Source: Acinetobacter albensis
GTDB lineage: Bacteria > Pseudomonadota > Gammaproteobacteria > Pseudomonadales > Moraxellaceae
Length of the DNA: 64,000 bases
Assembly: GCF_900095025.1 (NCBI RefSeq)
Contig: NZ_FMBK01000007.1
Coordinates: 124,001-188,000 of the forward strand
Reading direction: 5' to 3'
Positions within the stretch are counted from its first letter, which is position 1, and each line of letters starts with the position of its first letter. Of this stretch, positions 16,804 to 25,568 are shown in pieces. A model generated the notes under the pieces. It made no database searches, was not told where the DNA came from, and worked only from the letters and a program-made list of their open reading frames with translations. Position numbers and translations under genes: made by a program.

Positions 16804-18618
16804 CTATTTTTTATATCGACGTAATCCGATTAAACCTAATAAGGTCAATAATCCGAATAATCCTGTTGCTCCACCTGAGGCTTTTACACTGCTACTTTCC
16901 ATTTCATTTTTAGGTGATTGCACAACATTTACATTCACTTCCAAGTACGGTCTATTTTTATTTAAGCGTGTAGAGGATGTTACCAAACGAATTTTAAATA
17001 AATCTGCCCCATGCCATGCACCTTGTGGTTTATAGACCAAGTTTCCTTCTTCATCAATGGTCAGTTTACCCTTAGAAGGTGTTTGAAGTTGTACCACCTG
17101 CATACACCCTGGCTGCCAAGCTTCACCTGTAGGATTTTCACCTAATATCGCATTACATTCTTCTTTTGGAACCAAATCACTATCGCTGAGTTTTTCAACG
17201 ACCGAAATTTCTGCTATCTCACCAATCAATAAATCTTTACCGACTAAACCAGCAGTTGGAGGTACAATAATTTCTATTGCACCTCGATCACAAAAAGAAT
17301 TATCAAGATCACGACTTTGACTACGCTGATCTGCAAATTCACATCCGATTAATTTTTTCTCTTCTTCACGCTGCTCACGCCCTTTATTAATAATGAGTGA
17401 ATCTGATAGATACTGATAGCTCATTAAAATACGTGGACGGAAGTAACCTAAAAAAGTATTTTCTGATTGAAAATATGGACACAATAAACTGTTTTTATCT
17501 GCACTGAGTGATTTACATTTTCCGTCTATACTCTCGCCTGCGATGAGTTGAGTTCCATTCCAAATATCATTGGGATAATTGATATCTCCAGTGGTACAGC
17601 TACTTGTAACCAAATTGTTTTGATTAAAGCTTTTGTCTCCAGCCGTAAAACTACAGTTATTATCTTGACTTACAGGATACGGATTCCCTAAAACAATACT
17701 ATTAGCCAAATAAGCTTTTTCTGCAGGTGCATTAAATTGAATACCCGCACTATTTCCAACCACGGTCAGATTATTTAACCCCATACCATCCCGAACATTG
17801 ACAATGAACCCTTTATTTTTATAAAAAGTACTATTTGCAATTCTAAATGACATTGAAGGGAAAGCAGAAATTGTTGCGGGATCTAGAGTATTCGCAGAAT
17901 AAACGTTAGCACTATTGGCCAAAGTCGTTTCATTTTCACGAAGAACTGAATTGTATATTCTAAATTGAGGCACTTGACTATAAAGGATAGCTCCTTGAGC
18001 CGCTTTATTTTTTTCGATTAAGCTAAATCTCATTTCAACGAGACTTCGAACTGTCGTTTCTTTATTTGGAAGTGTAGCCATATTATAGATAGCACCACCT
18101 TGAGTCGCAACGCCTCCAGATAATTTCACATGATCCAAAAACAAGAATTCATTGTTATAAATCAGCCCACCCTTCTCGGCACAAACTGACTGGTTACAAC
18201 CCAGCAAATTCACTTCAATAAGGTTAACTGAAATTACCCCATCTTTTTTATCGTCAATTCGAAATATATTATCTTTGGCTGTCATTTGAACGATAGCATT
18301 ATTGATACCCGCTTCAGGTTTTTCGCCCTCGGCTGTATCATCAATGGTTTTTAAACTCAGTGCAGCAGTAATGTTAATATGACTGTTTAACTTATAAATT
18401 AATTGTTTTTTTAGCACGATGGTTGAACTAGATTCTTTTCCACCACAACCAGAATAGCCAGCTTCAGGTAAACCTTTATTCACGTACTCAATCGCTTTAC
18501 GCAATGAACACTCCTGACTTTCTGCTCCGACATCTTCAGTCGTTGTAACGACGATATCAGCACTATAAGCATGTCCTGCAAGACATAACATACTTATGCC
18601 TATGCTCCGTTTGAGCAT
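16804..18618 (-). CDS. Second CSLREA-type surface protein with GlyGly-CTERM tail
   Basis: An exported protein of 604 residues when started at the ATG at 18618, which has AAGGAG six bases upstream; the frame is open further but without a better site. The signal peptide is MLKRSIGISMLCLAGHAYSA. The motif is CSLRKA (37-42), a variant of CSLREA. A beta-helix-like body with several Cys follows, then a segment resembling an Ig/VCBS domain near the end (GKLTIDEEGNLVYKP). The tail is SGGATGLF-hydrophobic-RRYKK (about 581-604). It is only 13 bp from the following paralogue, so the two form an operon. Function is unknown; presumably lipid- or surface-attached after rhombosortase processing. Confidence 0.85.
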   Translation of the reverse strand: MLKRSIGISMLCLAGHAYSADIVVTTTEDVGAESQECSLRKAIEYVNKGLPEAGYSGCGGKESSSTIVLKKQLIYKLNSHINITAALSLKTIDDTAEGEKPEAGINNAIVQMTAKDNIFRIDDKKDGVISVNLIEVNLLGCNQSVCAEKGGLIYNNEFLFLDHVKLSGGVATQGGAIYNMATLPNKETTVRSLVEMRFSLIEKNKAAQGAILYSQVPQFRIYNSVLRENETTLANSANVYSANTLDPATISAFPSMSFRIANSTFYKNKGFIVNVRDGMGLNNLTVVGNSAGIQFNAPAEKAYLANSIVLGNPYPVSQDNNCSFTAGDKSFNQNNLVTSSCTTGDINYPNDIWNGTQLIAGESIDGKCKSLSADKNSLLCPYFQSENTFLGYFRPRILMSYQYLSDSLIINKGREQREEEKKLIGCEFADQRSQSRDLDNSFCDRGAIEIIVPPTAGLVGKDLLIGEIAEISVVEKLSDSDLVPKEECNAILGENPTGEAWQPGCMQVVQLQTPSKGKLTIDEEGNLVYKPQGAWHGADLFKIRLVTSSTRLNKNRPYLEVNVNVVQSPKNEMESSSVKASGGATGLFGLLTLLGLIGLRRYKK

Positions 18619-18738
18619 AACCTTCTCCTTGTATTCTTTCTCTATATTTTTTTTCTTAAGTTGCACATTCCTTGCAACCTCGAACTATTTTGCTGTACTT
18701 TGTCACAGCTTGAACGATTTCTCAACTTTTTTTATGCT

Positions 18739-19443
18739 TTACCGATATTCATCGATCAAAGCATAAATTTGTCTTAAATTGGCATGACTGATTTTAGTTT
18801 TCTCACCTTTGAGCAGTTGAACCAATTGTTCTAAAGTCTGTAATAAAATAGAGGTTTGATGAGGCCCTTGATTCAGTAAATAGTCAATAATTTGCTGATC
18901 AATATGAATACCTCGACGCATCAATACTGAATTCACCAAAGCCAAACGATCTGCATATAAGCTTCCAGTTGGAACTTTAACGCTCACAGCTTGAGTTAGT
19001 CGTGATTGTAAGTCTGGAAGTTCAAGCTTCAATTCTATCGGTGCTACTCGCGAAGAGAAAACCAACTGACCGCCCCCTTCATTGTTGTAATTAATCAGAT
19101 GAAATACTGCTTTTTGCCAATGTGGAACACCACTGATGGCTTCAATATCATCTAAAGCAACTAGATCATATCGATCTAGAGAAGTAATGGCTTCAGTGGG
19201 TGCATCCAGTAATTCAAGCAAAGAGACTTTAATTGCAGACTTCCCGACATCTAAATAAGAATCACAGATGGCTGAAAGTAAGTGACTTTTACCAGAACCT
19301 GCGCCACCATAGACATAAAATCGGTTCATTAAACCTGCATGCAGCTGTCGAACTGCATCAATTACATGTCCCCAACTCGGACCCGAAAAGTCACCAATTC
19401 GGGCATCAAGCTGAGGTTCTATATCTAACTGCAATTGACGCAT
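18739..19443 (-). CDS. hda: DnaA regulatory inactivator Hda
   Basis: A DnaA-related AAA+ protein of 234 aa that, bound to the DNA-loaded sliding clamp, stimulates ATP hydrolysis by DnaA and prevents re-initiation. The N-terminal clamp-binding motif QLQLDI is at residues 3-8. Walker A is GGAGSGKSHLL, Walker B is LVALDDIEAI, and SRVAPIELKLELPDLQSRL contains the DnaA-like arginine region. The DnaA DNA-binding domain IV is absent, as expected for Hda. It follows a PerM-family gene with a 15-bp gap, an arrangement common in gammaproteobacteria. Confidence 0.92.
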   Translation of the reverse strand: MRQLQLDIEPQLDARIGDFSGPSWGHVIDAVRQLHAGLMNRFYVYGGAGSGKSHLLSAICDSYLDVGKSAIKVSLLELLDAPTEAITSLDRYDLVALDDIEAISGVPHWQKAVFHLINYNNEGGGQLVFSSRVAPIELKLELPDLQSRLTQAVSVKVPTGSLYADRLALVNSVLMRRGIHIDQQIIDYLLNQGPHQTSILLQTLEQLVQLLKGEKTKISHANLRQIYALIDEYR

Positions 19444-19458
19444 ATATGAATCTTGACC

Positions 19459-20679
19459 TTAAGGTTTTTTATTTTCGATTATTTCAATCTTACTGTTTTT
19501 TTCAGTATCTTGCAGATTTTTTAAAGGATCAGTTTTAATCTGTACATCTACATCGACCTGTTCGGATTCTACACTCACACGACCAGATGAAGTCCCTTGA
19601 ATAATGACCATCGAAGGATCATATAATCGACTTCTTTCATAATAATCACGTGCATGGCGAAGTAGAACTACAATCACAGCGGCAACAGGCAATGCAATTA
19701 ACATTCCTAAAAATCCTGCCAATTGTGCACCTGCCAGTACAGCAAAAACCACTGCTACTGGAGATAGACCAATTTTATCTCCCAATAAGAAGGGCTGCAA
19801 AACATAACCTTCAATCGCCTGACCAATCAGAAAAACACCTAGAACCAAAGCCAAATGCGTCCAATCTAAGCCAAACTGAAATAATGTTGCAATCACAGCA
19901 GCAATAATGCCCACACCAAATCCGAGATAAGGAATAATACTGGCAAGCCCTGCAATCATGCCAATGATCAAACCAACTTCCAATCCGATCAATTGCAAAC
20001 CTACTGCATATACAATGCCCAAAAGGAACATGACTAAAAATTGTCCTTTTACAAATGCACCCAATACACTATGACATTCACCCACAATACTTAAGGTACT
20101 TTTTTCATACGAACGCGGAATAAGGCGGCGTAAACTTTCAAGCATACGATCCCAATCTAGCAAGAAGTAGAATGCAATAATCGGAATAAGAACAACAACC
20201 CCACCAATTTGAATAAAATTCAAACCTGATTGAGCCACTCTTAATAAGACGGTTTGAATGCTGTCAGCACTATAATTGGTCTGGATATATTGCATCACCA
20301 CACTGGACATTTGTTCAGTATCAATTTCCATGGCTTCGACATTAAAAGTTTGCGATATCCAAGGTAAAAAAGTGTAATTTATCCAATGTATACCGGCAGG
20401 AATACTGTCCCGTGCATACATTAATTGCTGCCAAACCAACGGCACAACATACCAAATGGCTAAAGTAACAAGAACGCCAATTCCGATAAAAACAATACCA
20501 ATTGCCAACCAGCGTGGTAATCCTATTTTATGCAACTTATCGACTAAAGGACTGAATAAATAAGCAACTAAGAATGCCGCAATAAACGGCAAGACTACAG
20601 GCTTGAGCAAATACAAAATCCAAAGGATTAATGCAATTCCTGAAAGTATAAAAATACGACGCAAGGTGCGATCAACCAT
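19459..20679 (-). CDS. AI-2E/PerM-family membrane permease
   Basis: A 406-residue polytopic protein of the AI-2E transporter (UPF0118/PerM) family. It has seven to eight predicted helices, a first pair at about 10-60, the extracytoplasmic loop around residues 85-145, and the conserved C-terminal block LVLGVFLIGQAIEGYVLQPFLLG followed by PVAVVFAVLAGAQLAGFLG. Members export small molecules or ions; the substrate here is unknown. The charged C-terminal tail is cytoplasmic. It is the first gene of the PerM-hda pair and divergent from purM. Confidence 0.88.
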   Translation of the reverse strand: MVDRTLRRIFILSGIALILWILYLLKPVVLPFIAAFLVAYLFSPLVDKLHKIGLPRWLAIGIVFIGIGVLVTLAIWYVVPLVWQQLMYARDSIPAGIHWINYTFLPWISQTFNVEAMEIDTEQMSSVVMQYIQTNYSADSIQTVLLRVAQSGLNFIQIGGVVVLIPIIAFYFLLDWDRMLESLRRLIPRSYEKSTLSIVGECHSVLGAFVKGQFLVMFLLGIVYAVGLQLIGLEVGLIIGMIAGLASIIPYLGFGVGIIAAVIATLFQFGLDWTHLALVLGVFLIGQAIEGYVLQPFLLGDKIGLSPVAVVFAVLAGAQLAGFLGMLIALPVAAVIVVLLRHARDYYERSRLYDPSMVIIQGTSSGRVSVESEQVDVDVQIKTDPLKNLQDTEKNSKIEIIENKKP

Positions 20680-20813
20680 AGATTCTGGCCTTTTTTTGGT
20701 TTATTCATTTTAGAAATTAAAATATTTCAATAAAGATAGCATTTTGGCGCATAAATAGCATAAGAATTTCGTATATTCAGGTATAATCGCGGCGCGAATG
20801 CGGAGACTTCATA

Positions 20814-21881
20814 ATGAGCAACTCAACTTCCCCAAACACTGGTTTAAGCTATAAAGATGCAGGCGTCGACATTGAAGCAGGCGATGCGCTTGTTGACCGT
20901 ATCAAATCTGTCGCTAAACGCACCTCACGTCCTGAAGTTATGGGCGGATTAGGTGGCTTTGGCGCTCTTTGTAAAATTCCGAAAGGTTATGAAGAACCTG
21001 TTTTAGTATCTGGCACAGATGGTGTAGGTACAAAATTACGTTTAGCATTGAACTTAAACCGTCATGACACAATTGGTCAAGATTTGGTTGCAATGTGTGT
21101 AAACGATCTTTTGGTCTGTGGCGCAGAACCATTATTTTTCCTCGATTATTATGCAACGGGTCATCTTAATGTTGATGTGGCTGCAAATGTTGTAACAGGT
21201 ATTGGTAAAGGTTGTGAGCTTGCAGGCTGTGCGTTGGTCGGTGGTGAAACTGCAGAAATGCCAGGCATGTATGAAGGTGAAGATTACGATCTTGCTGGTT
21301 TCTGTGTAGGTGTCGTTGAGCAAAGCAAAATTATTGATGGCACCAAAGTAAAATCAGGTGATGTTTTAATTGGTGTGGCATCAAGTGGCGCCCATTCAAA
21401 CGGTTACTCTTTACTTCGCAAAATTATTGATGTGAAAAATGTAGATTTAACTCAAATTGTCGATGGTCGTCCACTTGCCGATGTCGCAATGGAGCCTACA
21501 CGTATTTATGTTAAATCGTTGCTACAACTTTGCAAAGAAGTTGATGTACATGCGATGGCGCACATTACAGGTGGCGGTTTACCAGGTAACTTACCTCGTG
21601 TACTTCCAGACGGTGCTCAAGCAATTGTCAATGAATCTTCTTGGGAATGGCCAGAATTATTTAAACTGCTGCAACGCGAAGGCGGAGTTGAACAGTTTGA
21701 AATGTATCGTACCTTTAACTGTGGCGTAGGCATGGTGATTGCAGTTGATGCTGCAGATGCTGAAAAAACAGTTGAATTACTGACGAAGCTTGGTGAAAAA
21801 GCATGGAACATGGGTCACATTGTTGATAATGCTGAATCTGTGGCAGGTGCTGACGAAAAAATTCGCGTTATATTTGCTTAA
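20814..21881 (+). CDS. purM: Phosphoribosylformylglycinamidine cyclo-ligase PurM
   Basis: Aminoimidazole ribonucleotide synthetase, the ATP-dependent ring-closing step of purine synthesis. It is 355 aa. Characteristic stretches are [17 protein letters not shown] at the N-terminus, [44 protein letters not shown] and the C-terminal [23 protein letters not shown] (20782-20787) lies 26 bp before the start, with a poor -35. purN follows after 9 bp. Confidence 0.98.
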   Translation: MSNSTSPNTGLSYKDAGVDIEAGDALVDRIKSVAKRTSRPEVMGGLGGFGALCKIPKGYEEPVLVSGTDGVGTKLRLALNLNRHDTIGQDLVAMCVNDLLVCGAEPLFFLDYYATGHLNVDVAANVVTGIGKGCELAGCALVGGETAEMPGMYEGEDYDLAGFCVGVVEQSKIIDGTKVKSGDVLIGVASSGAHSNGYSLLRKIIDVKNVDLTQIVDGRPLADVAMEPTRIYVKSLLQLCKEVDVHAMAHITGGGLPGNLPRVLPDGAQAIVNESSWEWPELFKLLQREGGVEQFEMYRTFNCGVGMVIAVDAADAEKTVELLTKLGEKAWNMGHIVDNAESVAGADEKIRVIFA

Positions 21882-21890
21882 GTATCTCGC

Positions 21891-22520
21891 ATGATTAAAA
21901 TTGCTGTCCTTGTTTCAGGCAGTGGAAGTAACTTACAAGCCCTGATCGATGCCGATCTTTCAGGGAAAATTGTGGGGGTTATTTCTAATAAACCTGAAGT
22001 TTATGCATTAAAACGTGCGGAACATGCTCACATTCAAACTGCGGTCATTGAACACAAACAATATCCTAACCGTGAAATTTTTGATGATGTCATGCATCAA
22101 CAATTGCTCGAATGGGATGTTGATTTAGTGATTCTTGCAGGCTTTATGCGGATTTTAAGTGCTAAGTTTGTGCAGGCGTGGGAAGGGAAAATGCTAAATA
22201 TCCACCCTTCTCTTTTGCCTTCTTATAAAGGTATGCATACACATCAACGCGTTTTAAACACAGGTGATGTTTTGCATGGCTGTACTGTGCATTACGTGAC
22301 TGCTGAATTAGATGCAGGTCAAGCATTAGCTCAGGGTTTAATTCAAGTGAATGTACATGATGATGTTAAAACACTGGCAAATCGTGTACATATTCTTGAA
22401 CACATCATTTACCCACAAGTGGTAGAGTGGATTTGCACACAAACCATTCAACATACTGAACAAGGTGTGTTATATCGGGGTCAACCACTGTCTAAACCTG
22501 TTCAATTCTGTACGTTTTAA
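21891..22520 (+). CDS. purN: Phosphoribosylglycinamide formyltransferase PurN
   Basis: Transfers a formyl group from 10-formyl-tetrahydrofolate to GAR in purine synthesis. It has 209 residues. The N-terminal nucleotide-binding VLVSGSGSNLQALID, the folate-site LAGFMRILS, the signature HPSLLPSYKGMHTHQ with the catalytic His, and the HYVTAELDAGQ segment with the catalytic Asp are all present. It forms an operon with purM, followed by a strong terminator. Confidence 0.97.
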   Translation: MIKIAVLVSGSGSNLQALIDADLSGKIVGVISNKPEVYALKRAEHAHIQTAVIEHKQYPNREIFDDVMHQQLLEWDVDLVILAGFMRILSAKFVQAWEGKMLNIHPSLLPSYKGMHTHQRVLNTGDVLHGCTVHYVTAELDAGQALAQGLIQVNVHDDVKTLANRVHILEHIIYPQVVEWICTQTIQHTEQGVLYRGQPLSKPVQFCTF

Positions 22521-22537
22521 ACTAAATTTGATTGAAT

Positions 22538-22567
22538 AAAAAACGCATCCTTGGATGCGTTTTTTTA
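22538..22567 (+). terminator. Rho-independent terminator after purN
   Basis: AAAAACGCATCC - TT - GGATGCGTTTTTTT, a perfect stem and T-run, located between the converging purN and hydrolase genes. Confidence 0.9.
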
Positions 22568-22588
22568 TCATAAATTTTATAACCCTAC

Positions 22589-23395
22589 TTATTGTTTGGC
22601 TTGTGATTGAATCAGCGTTTTTACCAATGTCACAACTTCAACAGGAAGCTCTAATGGGAACATATGCCCACCTGGGGTTATCGTAAAAGGAATTGCCAAT
22701 TTCTTCTTGGCAATTTGAGGAAAACCTCTTTTAAGGAATACACTTTGCTCCCCCACCACCAAATGCACTGGCATTTTTGGCTTCGGCATAGGTAACCACC
22801 ACAACGAAGGATTATTCCGAAAAATAGCAACTTCATCTGCTTTAGGAATGGTGAGTGTCACACCACCCGTGACATGGTCATCCGTTAAAGCATGTTCAAT
22901 ATACGCATCGAAACAGTCTTGATCAAAATCCTTATAAAAGCCTTTAGAACGCAAAAGTTCAGCTGCTTGTTCACGTGACTCCCACTGGTCACGGCGTCGT
23001 GCTGATAAACCTGCTGGTGTCATTTGATCGACCAATTTCGGTTTAAACAGTTTGGCTAAATGAAATGCGAAAGAGTTTTTACCCAAGATCAAAGGTGGAT
23101 CCAGCATAATCACTTGTGAAAATAATTCAGGGCGTTGATAAGATGCCATCAATGTCAGCACAGAGCCTAATGAATGGCCTAAACCGATCACTGGACGGCC
23201 TTTTGCTTGCCTTACAATACTATCGATGACTTGATCAACGAGATAGGTCCAGTGATTGCTGATGGGATAACGTTTATCTGGCCCAATAAGTGGTAGATAA
23301 ATCACGTCATATTCGTCTTTAAGTAAATCAAATAACTTTTGATATACTTTTGAAGGCACACCATTGGCATGCGCAAAATGGATAATTGGCTTCAT
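22589..23395 (-). CDS. Alpha/beta-fold hydrolase
   Basis: A 268-residue protein with the fold's beginning HFAHANGVPSKVYQKL (oxyanion loop), the nucleophile elbow GLGHSLGSVL (Ser in GHSLG), a late acid in VVGEQS, and the catalytic His in TPGGHMFPLE. No signal peptide, so probably cytoplasmic. Its start overlaps the sppA stop by four bases, implying co-translation with the membrane peptidase. Substrate unknown; esterase or lipase-like activity is likely. Confidence 0.85.
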   Translation of the reverse strand: MKPIIHFAHANGVPSKVYQKLFDLLKDEYDVIYLPLIGPDKRYPISNHWTYLVDQVIDSIVRQAKGRPVIGLGHSLGSVLTLMASYQRPELFSQVIMLDPPLILGKNSFAFHLAKLFKPKLVDQMTPAGLSARRRDQWESREQAAELLRSKGFYKDFDQDCFDAYIEHALTDDHVTGGVTLTIPKADEVAIFRNNPSLWWLPMPKPKMPVHLVVGEQSVFLKRGFPQIAKKKLAIPFTITPGGHMFPLELPVEVVTLVKTLIQSQAKQ

Positions 23396-24417
23396 TGTAA
23401 ATTTATCTTTTGTTCTGATTGAACCTGCTGAGAAAGTGAGCTCGCAAAACCTTGACCGATTGAACTTCCTACACGACTCAGCACGGAATCGAATGGACTA
23501 TATTCGATGGTGTAATTAACCGCTTTTTGTACATTTAACTCGCGTTTAAGCGTGTTTAAACTTCCTGTACGATCGGCAATTCCCAATTTCACTGCTTGCT
23601 CACCTGTCCAGAACAAACCTGAGAATATGGCTGGATCTTGTGATTTGAGCTTTTTACCACGGCCCTGTTTTACAGCATTAATAAAATGATCATGAACGTT
23701 ATCTAATACGCCTTGCACATGTGCTTTTTGTGCAGCATCAACAGGTTGAGTCATAGACAGTAAGGCTTTATTCTCACCTGAAGTCATAGTGCGGTCTTCA
23801 ACACCCAGTTTCTGCATTAAACCATTTACCCCATAGTTTGGCATAATAACCCCGATTGAGCCGACCAAACTTGAAGGATTAACAATAATTTCATCAGCGG
23901 CAGAGGCAATATAATAAGCACCTGAAGCACCAGTATCACCAATTACAGCATAGAGTTTTTTATCAGTATGATTTTTTTTCAAATATTGGATTTCCTGCCA
24001 AATTTCATCTGACTGAACAGGTGAACCACCTGGCGAATTAATATTTAAAACCACAGCCTTGCTTTGCTTATTTTCAAAGGCTTTCTTTAATGCTTTGACA
24101 GTATCAGTACTATTGACACTCTGCTTATCAGCAGCAATCGTTCCAATAATATCCACTACTGCAAGATGTGAACCAGCAGCTGCGGTCGGGTCTGAACTTG
24201 CCATACTGCAACTTTTGCCAAGTAAAACTAAAACAAACAGGATATAAGCAAAAGTCAGAAATTTAAAGAAGATTCCCCAACGACGGGCACGACGCTGCTC
24301 TTGAACAGAAGCTAAAACAGCTTTTTCTAAAATCTGCCATTCTTTGCCAGTGGTATTTGACGTGTTATGTTGTCTGTTCTGATGGTCATTTTCTGGTTTT
24401 GGTGGCCAATCGGACAT
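23392..24417 (-). CDS. sppA: S49-family signal peptide peptidase (SppA-like)
   Basis: A membrane serine protease that clears cleaved signal peptides. It has 341 residues, with a charged N-terminus, one membrane helix at about 51-68, and a single protease domain. This is the short form, about half of E. coli SppA. The predicted nucleophile is Ser165 in DTGASGAYYIAS and the general-base lysine is Lys217 in SGENKALL. LNINSPGGSP and SLVGSIGVIMPNYG are family motifs. It could also be called SohB-like, but the SGENK motif fits the SppA Ser/Lys dyad. Confidence 0.9.
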   Translation of the reverse strand: MSDWPPKPENDHQNRQHNTSNTTGKEWQILEKAVLASVQEQRRARRWGIFFKFLTFAYILFVLVLLGKSCSMASSDPTAAAGSHLAVVDIIGTIAADKQSVNSTDTVKALKKAFENKQSKAVVLNINSPGGSPVQSDEIWQEIQYLKKNHTDKKLYAVIGDTGASGAYYIASAADEIIVNPSSLVGSIGVIMPNYGVNGLMQKLGVEDRTMTSGENKALLSMTQPVDAAQKAHVQGVLDNVHDHFINAVKQGRGKKLKSQDPAIFSGLFWTGEQAVKLGIADRTGSLNTLKRELNVQKAVNYTIEYSPFDSVLSRVGSSIGQGFASSLSQQVQSEQKINLQ

Positions 24418-24546
24418 GGAAAAGAATCCAATGATGAGTTAAATTGATCTCATTATATACATTGAATCACACAAATCTGTTTAAACAATATAATTTCCCC
24501 TATAATATTTTTTCTTTTTGGCTTTTTTCTAGATTGACGATGGGTA

Positions 24547-25503
24547 ATGACTGATCATACTTCACCTAATGCAGCATATCGCTTACTCAAATTTGTAAGT
24601 CGACAACCGATTCAAATTTCAAGATTTATTGCTCGAGGTTTGGCGGGTTTAGTTAATGTGCTTAAAATATCAAAAACATCAGCAACAATTCGCCTTAATC
24701 TTCGAATTGCATTACCAGAACTTACTGATGAGCAAAATGAAAGAATTATTCAAGAAGCAATTCGCAATGAATTGACTTCATATTTTGAATTTTTTAGTAT
24801 TTGGGGGTCAACCAATAAAAAAAATATTGCCCGTATTCATTCTATCCAAGGCGAGCATTTGCTTTTCGATGCTATTCAAGCCCAAAAGGGCTTAGTGTTG
24901 GTTATTCCTCATTTTGGCACTTGGGAAATTATGAATGCTTATCTTTCCCAATTTACCGAAATGACTATTCTTTATAAACCTGTTAAAAACCCAGGCACCA
25001 ATCAATTTGTTCGTGAAGCACGTAGTCGAGAAAAAGCCCATTTGGTGCCTACGGATGAATCTGGCGTGAGACAAATTTTTAAAGCTTTAAAACAAGGCGG
25101 AACCACTGTCATTTTGCCAGATCATACGCCCAATCTGGGCGGAGAAATGATTCCGTATTTTGGGATCCCTTTAGCGACCAGCAACTTAAGTGCGAAACTG
25201 ATTCAAAAGACCAAAGCGAAGTCTTTATTTTTATATGCAATGCGCAATGAAGAACAAGGTTTTGATCTGTATATTGAACCTTTAGATGAATCTATTTATC
25301 AAGGCAATGCCAATGATGGTACAGCGGTTATTTTTAAAGCCATTGAAAACTTGATTCGTCGTTACCCTGAACATTATCACTGGAGTTACAAACGCTTTAA
25401 AGCGAATCCAGAATTACACAATGTGTATCATTTAAGCACAACAGAAGCCTTAGAGAAAGTTGCTGAACTCCGAGCTAAAGCTCTTGATAAAAAGACCCTT
25501 TAA
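24547..25503 (+). CDS. Lipid A-type acyltransferase (LpxL/LpxM, HtrB family)
   Basis: Late acyltransferases of this family add secondary acyl chains to lipid A at the inner-membrane cytoplasmic face. It has 318 residues. The catalytic HX4E motif is His122-Glu127 in IPHFGTWEIMN, followed by ILYKPVKNPGTNQFVREAR, LPDHTPNLGGEMIPYFG and ATSNLSAKL, all typical. The N-terminus is only weakly hydrophobic. Whether it is LpxL or LpxM cannot be decided here. The TAA stop is the start of an octanucleotide tandem repeat shared with the converging comEC. Confidence 0.88.
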   Translation: MTDHTSPNAAYRLLKFVSRQPIQISRFIARGLAGLVNVLKISKTSATIRLNLRIALPELTDEQNERIIQEAIRNELTSYFEFFSIWGSTNKKNIARIHSIQGEHLLFDAIQAQKGLVLVIPHFGTWEIMNAYLSQFTEMTILYKPVKNPGTNQFVREARSREKAHLVPTDESGVRQIFKALKQGGTTVILPDHTPNLGGEMIPYFGIPLATSNLSAKLIQKTKAKSLFLYAMRNEEQGFDLYIEPLDESIYQGNANDGTAVIFKAIENLIRRYPEHYHWSYKRFKANPELHNVYHLSTTEALEKVAELRAKALDKKTL

Positions 25504-25568
25504 CGCTTTAACGCTTTAACGCTTTAACGCTTTAACGCTTTAACGCTTTAACGCTTTAACGCTTTAAC
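25498..25568. repeat. Octanucleotide tandem repeat (GCTTTAAC)n between converging genes
   Basis: About 8.9 uninterrupted, identical copies of GCTTTAAC. The first TAA is the stop of the acyltransferase (25501-25503) and TTA at 25556-25558 is the comEC stop. The repeat therefore supplies both stop codons, and copy-number change would not alter either protein. There is no dyad symmetry, so it is not a terminator. Confidence 0.95.

Noticed and set aside
25498..25568. CRISPR array
   Set aside because: The 8-bp units are contiguous with no spacers; it is a simple tandem repeat.
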